Made by a program: the position numbers and the translations under genes. Of a stretch of 64,000 nt of DNA, positions 1 to 8,630 are shown piece after piece. Location of the stretch: positions 563,001 to 627,000 of the forward strand of contig NZ_CP117466.1 of NCBI RefSeq assembly GCF_028621715.1, written 5' to 3'. The stretch comes from Paracoccus marcusii. GTDB taxonomy: Bacteria; Pseudomonadota; Alphaproteobacteria; Rhodobacterales; Rhodobacteraceae. The notes beneath the pieces are model-generated. The model searched no databases, was not told the origin of the DNA, and saw only the letters and a list, made by a program, of their open reading frames with translations. Numbering within the stretch: the stretch's first letter is position 1; each line of letters begins with the position of its first letter.

Positions 1-219
1 CACGTCGGACATGCGCTGGACCTCGGCTTGCTTCATGCGGACCTCTCCGAACAGCAGATAGGCCGCGATCCCCAAGAGCGGCACTGCCTCGACGACCATG
101 ATCCAGGCCAGCCGCACCGAGGGCTCGACCCTGGGACGCAGCAGCACGCGGGCGATGATCACCAGCGACAGGGTCGTGTGCGTGAAAAAGAACAGGGTCG
201 TCCACATGCCCGGCATCAT
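1..219 (-). CDS. cls: Cardiolipin synthase, N-terminal fragment (cut by window edge)
   Basis: The 73 codons visible encode two hydrophobic segments separated by a short basic loop, followed by a charged stretch. The first segment is near residues 8-25 and the second near 38-57. The sequence RLAWIMVVEAVPLLGIAAYL followed by LFGEVR matches the PLDc_N region that anchors bacterial cardiolipin synthases in the inner membrane. The two phospholipase-D HKD catalytic motifs would lie beyond the left edge and cannot be checked. Two ATG codons are adjacent (219 and 216) and the first is taken as the start. The gene is divergent from accD, with about 75 bases between the start codons. Other proteins with a PLDc_N domain remain possible. 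Confidence 0.72.
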   Translation of the reverse strand, partial: MMPGMWTTLFFFTHTTLSLVIIARVLLRPRVEPSVRLAWIMVVEAVPLLGIAAYLLFGEVRMKQAEVQRMSDV

Positions 220-295
220 CAGCCGCCCCCCCGGCAATTGCAATTCCCCGCGTGGGGCCCTATCTGGGGGCCTGAAACAGCCAAGGCCATTCGCG

Positions 296-1237
296 ATGAA
301 CTGGATCACGAACTACGTCCGCCCGCGCATCAACTCGCTGTTCTCGCGGCGCGAAGTCCCCGAGAACCTGTGGACGAAATGCCCCGAATGCGGGACGATG
401 CTGTTCCACCGCGAATTGTCGGACAACCTGAACGTCTGCACGAACTGCGATCACCACATGGCGATCACGCCGCGCGACCGCTTCGGTGCGCTGTTCGACG
501 GCGGCGCCTTCGTCGAGGTCAAGGTCCCCGAGCCCATCGCAGACCCGCTGCAGTTCCGCGACCAGAAGAAATACCCCGACCGCATGAAGGCTGCGCAGAA
601 ATCCACCGGCGAAAAGGAGGCCATGCTGGTCGCCGAGGGAGAGATCGGCCGCACCCCGGTCATCGCCGTGGGCCAGGACTTCAGCTTCATGGGCGGGTCC
701 ATGGGCATGTATGTGGGCAATGCGATCGTGGCGGCCGCCGAACGGGCGATCAAGGTTCGAAAGCCGATGATCCTCTTCTCCGCAGCGGGCGGCGCCCGCA
801 TGCAGGAGGGGATCCTGTCCCTGATGCAGATGCCCCGCACCACCGTCGCGGTCGAGATGCTGCGCGAGGCCGGCATCCCCTACATCGTCGTGCTGACCCA
901 CCCGACCACGGGCGGCGTCACCGCCAGCTATGCCATGCTAGGCGACATCCACATCGCCGAACCCAACGCGCTGATCTGCTTTGCCGGCCCGCGCGTGATT
1001 GAACAGACGATCCGCGAGAAGCTGCCCGAAGGGTTCCAGCGCGCCGAATACCTGCTGGAACACGGCATGCTGGACCGCGTGACCCATCGCGGCAAGCTGC
1101 GCGACGAACTGGTCTCGATCCTGCGGATGCTGGGCGGCCTGCCCGCCCCCACCCGCGCCGACCTGCCAGCGCCCGAACCGGTCAACGACCCGATCCCGGC
1201 GCCGGCTCCCACGCCTGCGCCGGCCCCGGCCGAGTAA
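296..1237 (+). CDS. accD: Acetyl-CoA carboxylase carboxyltransferase subunit beta
   Basis: This is the beta subunit of the carboxyltransferase half of acetyl-CoA carboxylase. With AccA it moves the carboxyl group from carboxybiotin to acetyl-CoA, giving malonyl-CoA for fatty-acid synthesis in the cytoplasm. The N-terminal zinc ribbon is visible as CPECG near residue 29 and CTNCD near residue 48. The crotonase-type core follows, with FSAAGGARMQEG and HPTTGGVTASYA. Residues after about 283 form an Ala/Pro-rich tail that looks dispensable. The reading frame stays open upstream to position 98, but MNWITNYVRP is the family's usual N-terminus, so ATG 296 is chosen, giving 313 residues. folC follows after a repeat element, the common accD-folC order. 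Confidence 0.97.
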   Translation: MNWITNYVRPRINSLFSRREVPENLWTKCPECGTMLFHRELSDNLNVCTNCDHHMAITPRDRFGALFDGGAFVEVKVPEPIADPLQFRDQKKYPDRMKAAQKSTGEKEAMLVAEGEIGRTPVIAVGQDFSFMGGSMGMYVGNAIVAAAERAIKVRKPMILFSAAGGARMQEGILSLMQMPRTTVAVEMLREAGIPYIVVLTHPTTGGVTASYAMLGDIHIAEPNALICFAGPRVIEQTIREKLPEGFQRAEYLLEHGMLDRVTHRGKLRDELVSILRMLGGLPAPTRADLPAPEPVNDPIPAPAPTPAPAPAE

Positions 1238-1283
1238 TTCTTCTTTGTCGAAATACCCCGGGGGTCCGGGGGCTGGCCCCCGG
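1238..1283 (+). repeat. Interspersed GC-hairpin repeat, copy A (accD-folC gap)
   Basis: Directly after the accD stop codon comes TTCTTCTTTG, then AAATACCCC, then a GC-rich inverted repeat whose arms are CCGGGGGC (1266-1273) and GCCCCCGG (1276-1283). Its reverse complement lines up with the copies at 26577 and 47339. The element fills the whole gap up to the folC start, so it could end accD transcription weakly or only shape the junction. No long T run follows the stem on this strand. Confidence 0.75.
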
Positions 1284-1291
1284 TGCATGAC

Positions 1292-2560
1292 ATGACCACA
1301 TCCGATGCGATCCTGTCGCGCCTCATGGCGCTGCACCCCAAGGTGATCGACCTGTCGCTCGACCGAATGCACCGCCTTCTGGCGGCCTTGGGCAACCCCG
1401 AACGTGCCATCCCCCCGGTGATCCACATCGCGGGCACCAACGGCAAGGGCAGCACGCAAGCGATGATCCGCGCGGGGCTCGAAGCCGGGGGGGCGCGGGT
1501 CCATGCCTATACCTCGCCGCACCTGGCGCAGTTTCGCGAACGCATCCGCCTGGCGGGCACCCTGATCGAGGACGACGCCTTGGCCGACCTGCTGGCCCAG
1601 GTCGAGGCCGCGAATGACGGCCAGCCCATCACCTTCTTCGAGATCACCACCGCCGCGGCCTTCCTGGCCTTCGCCCGCACCCCCGCAGACTTCACCCTGC
1701 TGGAGGTCGGACTGGGCGGGCGCCTGGACGCGACCAACGTCATCGACGCACCGCGCCTGACGGTCATCACGCCGGTCTCGATCGACCACACCCAGTACCT
1801 GGGAGAGACGCTGCCCCTGATCGCCGCCGAAAAGGCCGGCATCATCAAGCCCCGCGTCCCCGTCATCGTCGGCCCCCAGGACGACGATGCCCTGCGCGTG
1901 ATCGAGGCGCGCGCCATGGGCCTGTCCGCGCCCATCGTCGCACATGGCCAGCACTGGATGATCCAGCCCGAACGCGACGGCATGGTGTTCCAGGACGATC
2001 ACGGGCTGTGGGACCTGCCCCGCCCGAAGCTGATCGGCCCGCACCAGGTCCAGAACGCGGGCACCGCGCTGGCCGCCCTGCGCGCGCTTGGTGCCACCGA
2101 CGCGCAGGCCCGCGCCGCCGTCACGCAGGCCGAATGGCCCGCCCGGATGCAGCGCCTGCGCCACGGTCCGCTGGTCGATCTGGCCCAGGGGGCAGAGCTG
2201 TGGCTGGACGGCGGGCACAACCCGGCGGGCGGGCAGGCGCTGGCCGCGACCCTGGCCGCGATGCCCGCGCGCCCCACGCATCTGGTCTGCGGCATGCTGA
2301 ACACCAAGGATGTCGCGGGCTATCTGCGTCCGCTGGCCGACCACGCCGCCAGCCTGACCGCCATCGACATCCCCGGAGAGCCGAACACCCTGCCTGCCAC
2401 CCAGACCGCCGCCGCCGCGCGCCAGATCGGCATGACCGCGCATGTGGCCCAGGATGCCGCGCAGGCGGTGGAACAGCTGGTGAGCCGCCACCCCGGCGCG
2501 CGTATCCTGATCTGTGGATCCCTGTATCTGGCCGGGCGCATCCTACGCGACAACGGCTAG
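1292..2560 (+). CDS. folC: Bifunctional folylpolyglutamate synthase/dihydrofolate synthase
   Basis: FolC is an ATP-dependent ligase of the Mur-ligase family. It adds L-glutamate to dihydropteroate to give dihydrofolate and then extends the polyglutamate tail of folates. The ATP-binding loop HIAGTNGKGSTQAM lies near residues 47-60, and SPHLAQFRERI follows. The characteristic LLEVGLGGRLDATN is near residues 132-145, and the C-terminal domain contains WLDGGHNPAGG. The 422-residue length is normal. GTG 1283 is an in-frame alternative start nine bases upstream; ATG 1292 gives the better N-terminus. No clear Shine-Dalgarno sequence is seen because a GC-rich repeat abuts the start, which suggests translation coupled to accD or weak initiation. 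Confidence 0.95.
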   Translation: MTTSDAILSRLMALHPKVIDLSLDRMHRLLAALGNPERAIPPVIHIAGTNGKGSTQAMIRAGLEAGGARVHAYTSPHLAQFRERIRLAGTLIEDDALADLLAQVEAANDGQPITFFEITTAAAFLAFARTPADFTLLEVGLGGRLDATNVIDAPRLTVITPVSIDHTQYLGETLPLIAAEKAGIIKPRVPVIVGPQDDDALRVIEARAMGLSAPIVAHGQHWMIQPERDGMVFQDDHGLWDLPRPKLIGPHQVQNAGTALAALRALGATDAQARAAVTQAEWPARMQRLRHGPLVDLAQGAELWLDGGHNPAGGQALAATLAAMPARPTHLVCGMLNTKDVAGYLRPLADHAASLTAIDIPGEPNTLPATQTAAAARQIGMTAHVAQDAAQAVEQLVSRHPGARILICGSLYLAGRILRDNG

Positions 2561-2586
2561 GCCACGCCCGAACCCAAGGACAGCCC

Positions 2587-2952
2587 ATGACCCAGATCCG
2601 AGACAGCCGCGCCGCCATCCTGCGGGGCGTCATGAACCGCTGCCCTTCCTGCGGAGAGGGGCAGCTGATGCAGGGCTATCTGAAGGTGAACCCGGTCTGC
2701 GCGCATTGCCAGGCGCCCCTGTCCCGCTATCCGGCGGCGGACGGGCCGGCCTTCTTCACCATGACGGTGATGCTGCTGGTGCTGATCCCGCTGTTCGGCA
2801 TCATCTGGAACGTCTGGCGCCCCGAACCCGCGACGCTGCTGGCGGTCACCGGGCTGATCACCACGGTGATGACACTTGTGCTGCTGCGCCTGATCAAGGG
2901 CGCCTTCATCGGCTATCTGTGGGCAAAGGACGAACAGGACCGGGGCGCCTGA
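2587..2952 (+). CDS. DUF983 family membrane protein
   Basis: This 121-residue protein begins with a zinc-ribbon-like pair of cysteine motifs, RCPSCGEG near residue 18 and CAHCQAP near residue 38. Two transmembrane helices follow, near residues 57-74 and 82-100. That layout, together with the conserved phrase YPAADGPAFF, identifies the DUF983 family, which has no assigned biochemical role. ATG 2587 lies 26 bases after the folC stop and a purine-rich AAGGACAG stands just before it, so it is probably cotranscribed with folC. A longer open frame reaching back inside folC is a shadow. Confidence 0.88.
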   Translation: MTQIRDSRAAILRGVMNRCPSCGEGQLMQGYLKVNPVCAHCQAPLSRYPAADGPAFFTMTVMLLVLIPLFGIIWNVWRPEPATLLAVTGLITTVMTLVLLRLIKGAFIGYLWAKDEQDRGA

Positions 2953-2971
2953 CGGCCCCCGGTCCCCGCCG

Positions 2972-4855
2972 TCACGCCCAGTCCCAGGGCGTCGTGAACT
3001 GGCCCAGCCTCTCGCGGACCTGATCCTCGGCGACGTTGCCCTCGCGCGACAGGCGGGCGACCAACCCGCGCTTCTTGTCCTCGCGCACCTCGACCACGCG
3101 GGCGCCGGTGCCCTGCAGGGCGGCGTCATAGACGCGGCTGATGGCCAGGCGGCGCAGGTCCGGCTTGAAGATCTTGCCGACCGCGGTCTTGGGCAGCTCC
3201 GACAGGATCTCGATATGCTTGGGGACGGCGGCGCGTTCATGGATGTGGTCGCGGGCATGGGCCGCCAGTTCGTCCACGGTCACCGTGGCTCCGCCAACCA
3301 GTTCCACATAGACGCAGGGCAGTTCGCCCGCGAAGGCGTCGGGCTGGCCGATGGCGCCGGCGAACGCGACGGCGGGGTGCGACAGCATCCCCTCCTCGAT
3401 CTCGGCGGGGTCGATGTTGTGGCCGCCGCGGATGATCAGGTCCTTGGCCCGCCCGGTGATCCACAGATAGCCGTCCGCGTCGATCCGGCCCAGATCGCCC
3501 GTGCGCAGGTACCGATCGTCGGCGAACAGCTTATGGTTCTTGTCTGCCTCGGTATAGGTCGAGCCGGGGAAGACGCCGGGATTGGCGACGCAGATCTCTC
3601 CGACGACATCGGTGGGGCATTCGTGCACCCGGCCCGCATCGTCGTGGTTCAGGATGCGGACATGCGTGTGCGGCAGCGGGATGCCCACCGAGCCCACCTT
3701 CTTCAGCCCGTCCACCGGGTTGCAGCTGACCAGGCAGGTGGCCTCGGTCAGGCCGTAGCCTTCGGCGATCTCCACCCCGGTGGCCGCCTTGAAGCGGTTA
3801 TACAGCTCGATCGGCAGCGGCGCCGAACCCGAGATGGCGGTCTTCAGGCTGCCCACATCGGCGTTGACCGGACGCTGCATCAGCGCGGCGATGGCCGTGG
3901 GCACGGTGATCAGGAACGTCGCCTGCCAGCGTTCGATCAGCTTCCAGAAGTTGTCGAAGACCCCATCGCCCCGGTATCCGGCAGGCGTGGGCATCACCAC
4001 ATGCGCGCCGGACGCGATGCAGGACATCAGCACCGGATAGGCCGCAAAGACATGGAACATCGGCAGCGGGCACATCAGCACGTCGGTCTCGTCGAACAGC
4101 AGCGTCCCCCCAAGCCAGCCGTTATAGATCATGCCGCTGTACTTGTGCTGGGCCACCTTGGGCGTGCCGGTGGTGCCGCCGGTGTGGAAATAGGCCGCGA
4201 CGCGGTCGGCCTTGGGGTCGTCGAATTCCAGGGCGGTGTGCTTGCGTGCGCTGGTGGCGGCCTCGAAATCCAGGACCTTGGCCTTGTGCCGGACCTTCAC
4301 CTTGGGGCGGATCAGCGGCACGATAAAGCGTTTCAGGCCGCGCAGATGGCGGTTCAGGTCAACCTCGACCACATGGGTGACGTTCGGGGCCTGGGCCACC
4401 GCCTCGGCGGCCTTCTGCGCCACGTCGGTCTTGGGGAAGGCCTTCAGCGTGACCAGCACCTTGGCATTCGCCTCGCGCAGGATGCCGGCGATCTGGGTGG
4501 CGTCCAGCAGCGGGTTGATCGGGTTCACGATCCCCGCCGTGGCCCCGGCCAGCAGGACCACCGGCGTCTCTATGCTGTTGGGCAGAAGGTACGCGACGGT
4601 GTCGGTCGGCCCCACGCCCAGACTGCGGAACAGGTTGGCGGTTTCGGTCACGCGTTCCAGCAGGTCCTGCCAGGACAGGGTAACGGCGTGATCCTTGGGC
4701 CCCGACAGCAGCTGGAACGAGATCGCGGGCCGCTGCGGAAACCGCTCGGCCGTGCGCGACAGGAATTCATAGATCGTGACCGGCAGGCCGCGCGCGTCAA
4801 AGCTGCCTTCCTGTTCGATCCTGTCGCGGTCCGCATAGCTGCCGAACTTGCCCAT
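2972..4855 (-). CDS. Acyl-CoA synthetase (AMP-forming)
   Basis: This is a 627-residue member of the adenylate-forming ANL superfamily, which activates a carboxylic acid to an acyl-adenylate and transfers it to coenzyme A. The ATP-binding P-loop reads YFHTGGTTGTPKVAQ near residue 219. GYGLTEAT is the adenine-binding A5 motif, and YLRTGDLGRIDADGYL with PKTAVGKIFKPDLR at the C-terminus completes the catalytic set including the terminal lysine. The start at MGKFGSY is supported by AGGGGG seven bases upstream, although the frame stays open for 40 more codons. Similarity suggests a fatty or aryl acid substrate, but the sequence does not specify which. It converges with the folC-DUF983 unit. Confidence 0.9.
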   Translation of the reverse strand: MGKFGSYADRDRIEQEGSFDARGLPVTIYEFLSRTAERFPQRPAISFQLLSGPKDHAVTLSWQDLLERVTETANLFRSLGVGPTDTVAYLLPNSIETPVVLLAGATAGIVNPINPLLDATQIAGILREANAKVLVTLKAFPKTDVAQKAAEAVAQAPNVTHVVEVDLNRHLRGLKRFIVPLIRPKVKVRHKAKVLDFEAATSARKHTALEFDDPKADRVAAYFHTGGTTGTPKVAQHKYSGMIYNGWLGGTLLFDETDVLMCPLPMFHVFAAYPVLMSCIASGAHVVMPTPAGYRGDGVFDNFWKLIERWQATFLITVPTAIAALMQRPVNADVGSLKTAISGSAPLPIELYNRFKAATGVEIAEGYGLTEATCLVSCNPVDGLKKVGSVGIPLPHTHVRILNHDDAGRVHECPTDVVGEICVANPGVFPGSTYTEADKNHKLFADDRYLRTGDLGRIDADGYLWITGRAKDLIIRGGHNIDPAEIEEGMLSHPAVAFAGAIGQPDAFAGELPCVYVELVGGATVTVDELAAHARDHIHERAAVPKHIEILSELPKTAVGKIFKPDLRRLAISRVYDAALQGTGARVVEVREDKKRGLVARLSREGNVAEDQVRERLGQFTTPWDWA

Positions 4856-4960
4856 CTGGTCCCCCTGCTGTCGGGCCGCATCGGCTGCGGCCCCTCCCTG
4901 CGGGTAAGGATGGTCCGACAAGGCCGGGCGGGGCAAGTCCCGACCGGTCCGCCGCATGTG

Positions 4961-4994
4961 AAAACGCCGCGTCAACCGATGGCCGACGCGGCGT
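4961..4994 (-). terminator. Rho-independent terminator after the LysM gene
   Basis: A perfect 10-bp stem, ACGCCGCGTC (4964-4973) pairing with GACGCGGCGT (4985-4994), encloses an 11-base loop. On the minus strand the stem runs directly into TTTT. It lies 22 bases past the stop codon of the LysM gene at 5017, so it should stop transcription before the acyl-CoA synthetase. Confidence 0.8.
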
Positions 4995-5016
4995 CATGAC
5001 GGTCCGACCGGGGTGG

Positions 5017-5523
5017 TCAGTCCGCGGCGGGAATGCGCAGGACCTGGCCCGGATAGATCTTGTCGGGATCGCTTAGCATCGGGCGGTTCGCCTCGAAGAT
5101 CGCGGCGTACTTGTTCGCGTTGCCCAAGTGCTCCTTGGCGATGGCGGACAGGGTCTCTCCCTTCTTCACGGTGTGGAAGACGGGTTGGGGGGCGTCGGCG
5201 GGCAGGTCGGCCTCGACCTTGGCGATGCCCTCGATGTTGCCGACGGCCAGGATCAGCTTTTCCAGCGTCTCGCGGTCGGCGCCCTTGGATTCGACGACCA
5301 CCGTGTCGCCGCGCAGGCGAAGGTGCACGTCGTCGCCGTCCAGGTTCAGGGCGCGCAGTTCGGCCTTCAACGCCGCGACCTTGCACTGGGTGTCGTCCTG
5401 GGCCGCGGGCTGCGCGGCGGCGGGGGCTGCGGCAGGGGCCGCGGCGGCGGGCTTGGGCGTGGCGGCCTCGGCCTTGCCGAAGACCGACTTGCCCGCGTCT
5501 TTCACGAAATCCCAGATGGCCAT
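5017..5523 (-). CDS. BON/LysM-domain peptidoglycan- or potassium-binding protein (YgaU/Kbp-like)
   Basis: This 168-residue protein starts MAIWDFVKDAGKSVFG, a helix typical of the E. coli YgaU/Kbp family. An Ala/Pro-rich linker follows at residues 20-45. A BON-type domain covers about residues 47-107, and a C-terminal LysM domain about 112-166 contains FHTVKKGETLSAIAKEHLGN and YPGQVLRIP. There is no signal peptide, as in Kbp, which binds potassium in the cytoplasm; many homologues are simply labelled LysM peptidoglycan-binding. AAGGAC before the ATG supports the start over the frame extension to 5574. A strong terminator follows and the upstream region is shared with a divergent CAP gene. Confidence 0.88.
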   Translation of the reverse strand: MAIWDFVKDAGKSVFGKAEAATPKPAAAAPAAAPAAAQPAAQDDTQCKVAALKAELRALNLDGDDVHLRLRGDTVVVESKGADRETLEKLILAVGNIEGIAKVEADLPADAPQPVFHTVKKGETLSAIAKEHLGNANKYAAIFEANRPMLSDPDKIYPGQVLRIPAAD

Positions 5524-5681
5524 GTGCAAAGGTCCTTGTGATGTTCCGCCACCGAACGACCGCCATGTCGGCACGGTTCCGCCAAACCGGGGCGCCAGGG
5601 CCGCATCGGGGCGAAAGCGCTTGTTAACCCGGGGCGGCTATAAGAACCAAGGCGCGCTTGGAAACGGGGTCACCGCAGGGC

Positions 5682-6227
5682 ATGACGAACTGGACAGGAT
5701 ACGGACGGGGATCGCTGATGATCCTGGGCGCGGCGCTGCTGGCGGGATGCGCGGCCACCCCGCAGGCGCCGGTGGGACACGACCCCCACGCGGTCCAAGT
5801 CGGCCCGCCCGGACCCGCGCAATGCGGCGTGACGGCGCCGGACCGGAACGCGATGGCCGCGCAGGTGAGCAACCGCGCGCGGGCCCGCGCCGGCCTGACG
5901 CCACTGCGCGCCGACGCCCGGCTGGCCCGGGTCGCGGCGCGCCATGCCTGCGACATGGCGCAGCGCGGGCGAATGACCCATCTGGGCAGCACCACCACCG
6001 GACCCGCCGTGCGCCTGAAGCAGGCGGGCTATCAGCCCACCGTCTCGGCCGAGAATATCGCCGCGGGGCCATTCTCGCTGCCGCGGGTGCTGTCGGAATG
6101 GACGGCCTCGCCGGGTCATCACGCCAACATCATGCTGCCGCAGGTGCGCGATTTCGGCGTGGGACAGGCGACGTCCCAGGACGGGCGCACGACCTATTGG
6201 GCCGCCGTCTATGCGGCCCCCCGTTAG
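5682..6227 (+). CDS. CAP/SCP-domain lipoprotein
   Basis: The protein has 181 residues. Residues 13-25 read MILGAALLAGCAA, a hydrophobic signal ending in a lipobox with cysteine 23, so it is predicted to be a lipoprotein in the cell envelope. The rest is a cysteine-rich-secretory/antigen-5/PR-1 (CAP) domain. Diagnostic pieces are ARHACDMAQRGRMTHLGS, SAENIAAG near residue 129, GHHANIMLP near 151 and FGVGQ near 163. These hold the family's conserved histidine and glutamate pockets. Bacterial CAP domains have no settled activity. A paralogue follows 57 bases downstream, so the two form a tandem pair and probably one transcript. Confidence 0.88.
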   Translation: MTNWTGYGRGSLMILGAALLAGCAATPQAPVGHDPHAVQVGPPGPAQCGVTAPDRNAMAAQVSNRARARAGLTPLRADARLARVAARHACDMAQRGRMTHLGSTTTGPAVRLKQAGYQPTVSAENIAAGPFSLPRVLSEWTASPGHHANIMLPQVRDFGVGQATSQDGRTTYWAAVYAAPR

Positions 6228-6284
6228 GCCGCGGGCATGACCTGCGGCCCGACCCGTTCGGATGACCACAAAGACGAGGATCGG

Positions 6285-6761
6285 ATGACCCGACATTTCA
6301 ACCGCATCGCCGCGCTGGCGCTGATCGTGGCCGGCGCATGGCCGGCCCATGCGTCGACATCCTGCGCCACGCCCCCGCCCCGGGCCAGCCAGGCCATTGC
6401 GTCCTCCGTCAGCCAGATGCGGGCCCAGGCCGGGCTGGGCGCGGTGACGGTCGATCCCGCGTTGACGGCCGCGGCGACCCGCCAGGCGTGCGAGATGGCC
6501 GCCCGCGGCAGGCTCAGCCATCGGGGCGGCGGGGGCGTCAAGGCGCGCGCCCGGTCGGCGGGCTATGCCGCCTCTGTCGTGGCCGAGAACATCGCAGCGG
6601 GCCAGCGCGACGCGGGCGCTGCGATGCGCAGCTGGGCGCGGTCGGCGGGGCACCGGTCGAACATGCTGCATGCGCGGGTGCGCCATGTGGGCATCGGCCA
6701 GGCGCTGGCGGCGGACGGGCGGACGGTGTTCTGGGCGATGGTGCTGGCCGCCCCGCGCTAG
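6285..6761 (+). CDS. CAP/SCP-domain secreted protein (tandem paralogue)
   Basis: This is the second CAP-domain protein, of 158 residues. It has a Sec signal peptide, MTRHFNRIAALALIVAGAW up to about residue 23 (AHA), with no lipobox. The CAP signatures are ATRQACEMAARGRLSHRGG near residue 63, VAENIAAGQ, GHRSNMLH and VGIGQ. They parallel the preceding gene piece by piece, which indicates a local duplication with the products sent to different envelope sites. GAGGA lies just before ATG 6285. The stop codon overlaps the stop of the convergent ABC exporter within a single CTAG at 6758-6761. Confidence 0.88.
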   Translation: MTRHFNRIAALALIVAGAWPAHASTSCATPPPRASQAIASSVSQMRAQAGLGAVTVDPALTAAATRQACEMAARGRLSHRGGGGVKARARSAGYAASVVAENIAAGQRDAGAAMRSWARSAGHRSNMLHARVRHVGIGQALAADGRTVFWAMVLAAPR

Positions 6762-8560
6762 GCGGGGTCGGCCGGCCTGTCGCCCGGCCCGTCGGTGAAC
6801 TGCATCCGCGCCAGGCGCGCATAGAGCCCGCCCTGCGCGACCAGTTCGTCATGGCTGCCGGTGGCCACGATCCGGCCCTGATCCAGGACCACGATCCGGT
6901 CGGCCTTCTTGACCGTCGCCAGGCGGTGCGCCACGACGACGGTCGTGCGCCCCTCGGCCAGGCGGCTGACGGCGGCCTGGACCAGCGATTCGGATTCCGC
7001 GTCCAGCGCGCTGGTCGCCTCGTCCAGCAGCAGGACCGGCGCGTCGCGCAGGATCGCGCGGGCGATGGCCACGCGCTGGCGCTGACCGCCGGACAGCATC
7101 ACGCCGCGTTCGCCCAATGCGGTGTCATATCCCTGCGGCAGGGCCTCGATGAAGTCATGCGCATGCGCCGCGCGCGCCGCGGCCTGCACCTGCGCGTCGG
7201 TCGCGTCGGGGCGGCCAAGGCGGATGTTGTCGGCGGCGGATGCGGCAAAGATCACCGGGTCCTGGGGAACCAGCGCGATATGGCTGCGCAGATCGACGCG
7301 CGCCAGCTGGCGCAGGTCGGTGCCGTCCATCGTCACGCGACCCGATTGCGGGTCCCAGAACCGCTGGATCAGCTGGATCACGGTCGTCTTGCCCGCCCCA
7401 GACGGGCCGACCAGCGCCACGGTCTCCCCCGGCCGGATGGTCAGGTCGATCCCGTGCAGGGCCGGGGCGTCGGGACGCGAGGGAAAGCTGAAGGCCACCC
7501 CCTCCAGCACGATCTCTCCGCGCACGGGCAGCAGCAGGGGCACCGGGCGCGCCGGATCGGTCAGCGTGTCCGTCGCGGACAGCAGTTCGGCCAGGCGTTC
7601 GGTCGCCCCGGCGGCGCGTTGCAGTTCGCCCCAGATGTCGGACAGGGCGCCAGCCGCGCCCGCGACCAGGATCGCATAGATGACGAACTGCACCAGCTGG
7701 CCCGCGGTCATCACCCCGTCTTGGACGTCGCGGGCACCGACCCACAGCACGCCGATCACGCCCGCAAAGATCAGGAAGATCACGATGGCGGTCATCACCG
7801 CGCGGGTGCCGATACGGGTGCGGGCCACGACATAGGACTGTTCGGTCACGTCGTCAAAACGCACCATGCTGCGCGCCTCGGCGGTATAGGCCTGGATGGT
7901 CTGGGCGGCCAGCAGGGTTTCGGACGCTGTGCCCGAGGATGCGGCGATCCAGTCCTGGTTGGCGCGCGACAGGGCGCGCAGGCGGCGTCCCAGCACGATG
8001 ATCGGGATCAGGATGGCGGGCACGATCAGCAGCACCAGTCCCATCAGCTTGACCGAGGTCCAGGCCAGCATCGCCATGCCCCCCGCCAGGATCAGCATGT
8101 TGCGCAGCGCGATGGACAGCGACGACCCCACGACCGACTGGATCAGCGTGGTGTCGGTGGTGATGCGCGACAGGATTTCCCCTGTCATCACGCGTTCGAA
8201 GAAAGCGGGCGACAGGGTGATCACGCGGGCATAGACGGCCTTGCGGATGTCGGCCACGACCCGTTCGCCCAGCCGTGTCACGAAGAAGTACCGCGCCGCC
8301 GTGCCCAGGGCCAGCAGCGCCACAATCATCAGGGCCGCGCCGAAATACTTGTCCAGAAGGCCCGCGCCGTCGTCGAAATTGTCGACCACCCGGCGTGCGG
8401 CCAGTGGCAGGATCAGGCTGATCGCCGATGTCAGCACCAGCGCCACCAGCGCCAGCACCATCTGCCCGCGATAGGGCCGGACGAACGGCCACAGCGCGCC
8501 AAGCGCCCCCACCCGCCGGCTGGTGGGCCGGTCTTCCAGATTGCTTGCGCCGCGTGCCAT
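6758..8560 (-). CDS. ABC exporter, fused permease and ATPase (MsbA-like half-transporter)
   Basis: This 600-residue half-transporter probably works as a homodimer that exports lipids or hydrophobic compounds. The membrane domain occupies about residues 25-335. The first helices are clear at LVALVLTSAISLILPLAA and FGAALMIVALLALGTAA. The ATPase domain contains Walker A GPSGAGKTTVIQL near residue 381, signature LSGGQRQRVAIARAI and Walker B VLLLDEATSALD. These are in the order typical of MsbA/BmrA-type exporters. The substrate cannot be read from sequence. It stands alone on its strand between a CAP gene (shared CTAG stop) and mtnN. Confidence 0.93.
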   Translation of the reverse strand: MARGASNLEDRPTSRRVGALGALWPFVRPYRGQMVLALVALVLTSAISLILPLAARRVVDNFDDGAGLLDKYFGAALMIVALLALGTAARYFFVTRLGERVVADIRKAVYARVITLSPAFFERVMTGEILSRITTDTTLIQSVVGSSLSIALRNMLILAGGMAMLAWTSVKLMGLVLLIVPAILIPIIVLGRRLRALSRANQDWIAASSGTASETLLAAQTIQAYTAEARSMVRFDDVTEQSYVVARTRIGTRAVMTAIVIFLIFAGVIGVLWVGARDVQDGVMTAGQLVQFVIYAILVAGAAGALSDIWGELQRAAGATERLAELLSATDTLTDPARPVPLLLPVRGEIVLEGVAFSFPSRPDAPALHGIDLTIRPGETVALVGPSGAGKTTVIQLIQRFWDPQSGRVTMDGTDLRQLARVDLRSHIALVPQDPVIFAASAADNIRLGRPDATDAQVQAAARAAHAHDFIEALPQGYDTALGERGVMLSGGQRQRVAIARAILRDAPVLLLDEATSALDAESESLVQAAVSRLAEGRTTVVVAHRLATVKKADRIVVLDQGRIVATGSHDELVAQGGLYARLARMQFTDGPGDRPADPA

Positions 8561-8630
8561 GCTTGCCCGTCTTTGTCCGTTGCCGCCCCGGTTTAGGGGG
8601 CCGCCGCCCCAAGGACAAGCGTGCGCCCTG

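Noticed and set aside
2008-2952. Single 314-codon protein joining the folC 3' region and DUF983
   Set aside because: The first 193 codons overlap folC in another frame and are Arg/Ala/Pro noise; DUF983 begins at 2587 with its own ribosome-binding site.
5621-5644. TTGTTA and TATAAG upstream of the first CAP gene as a promoter
   Set aside because: The boxes are only 12 bases apart, too close for a sigma-70 promoter; TTAACC alone is at best half of a CtrA site.
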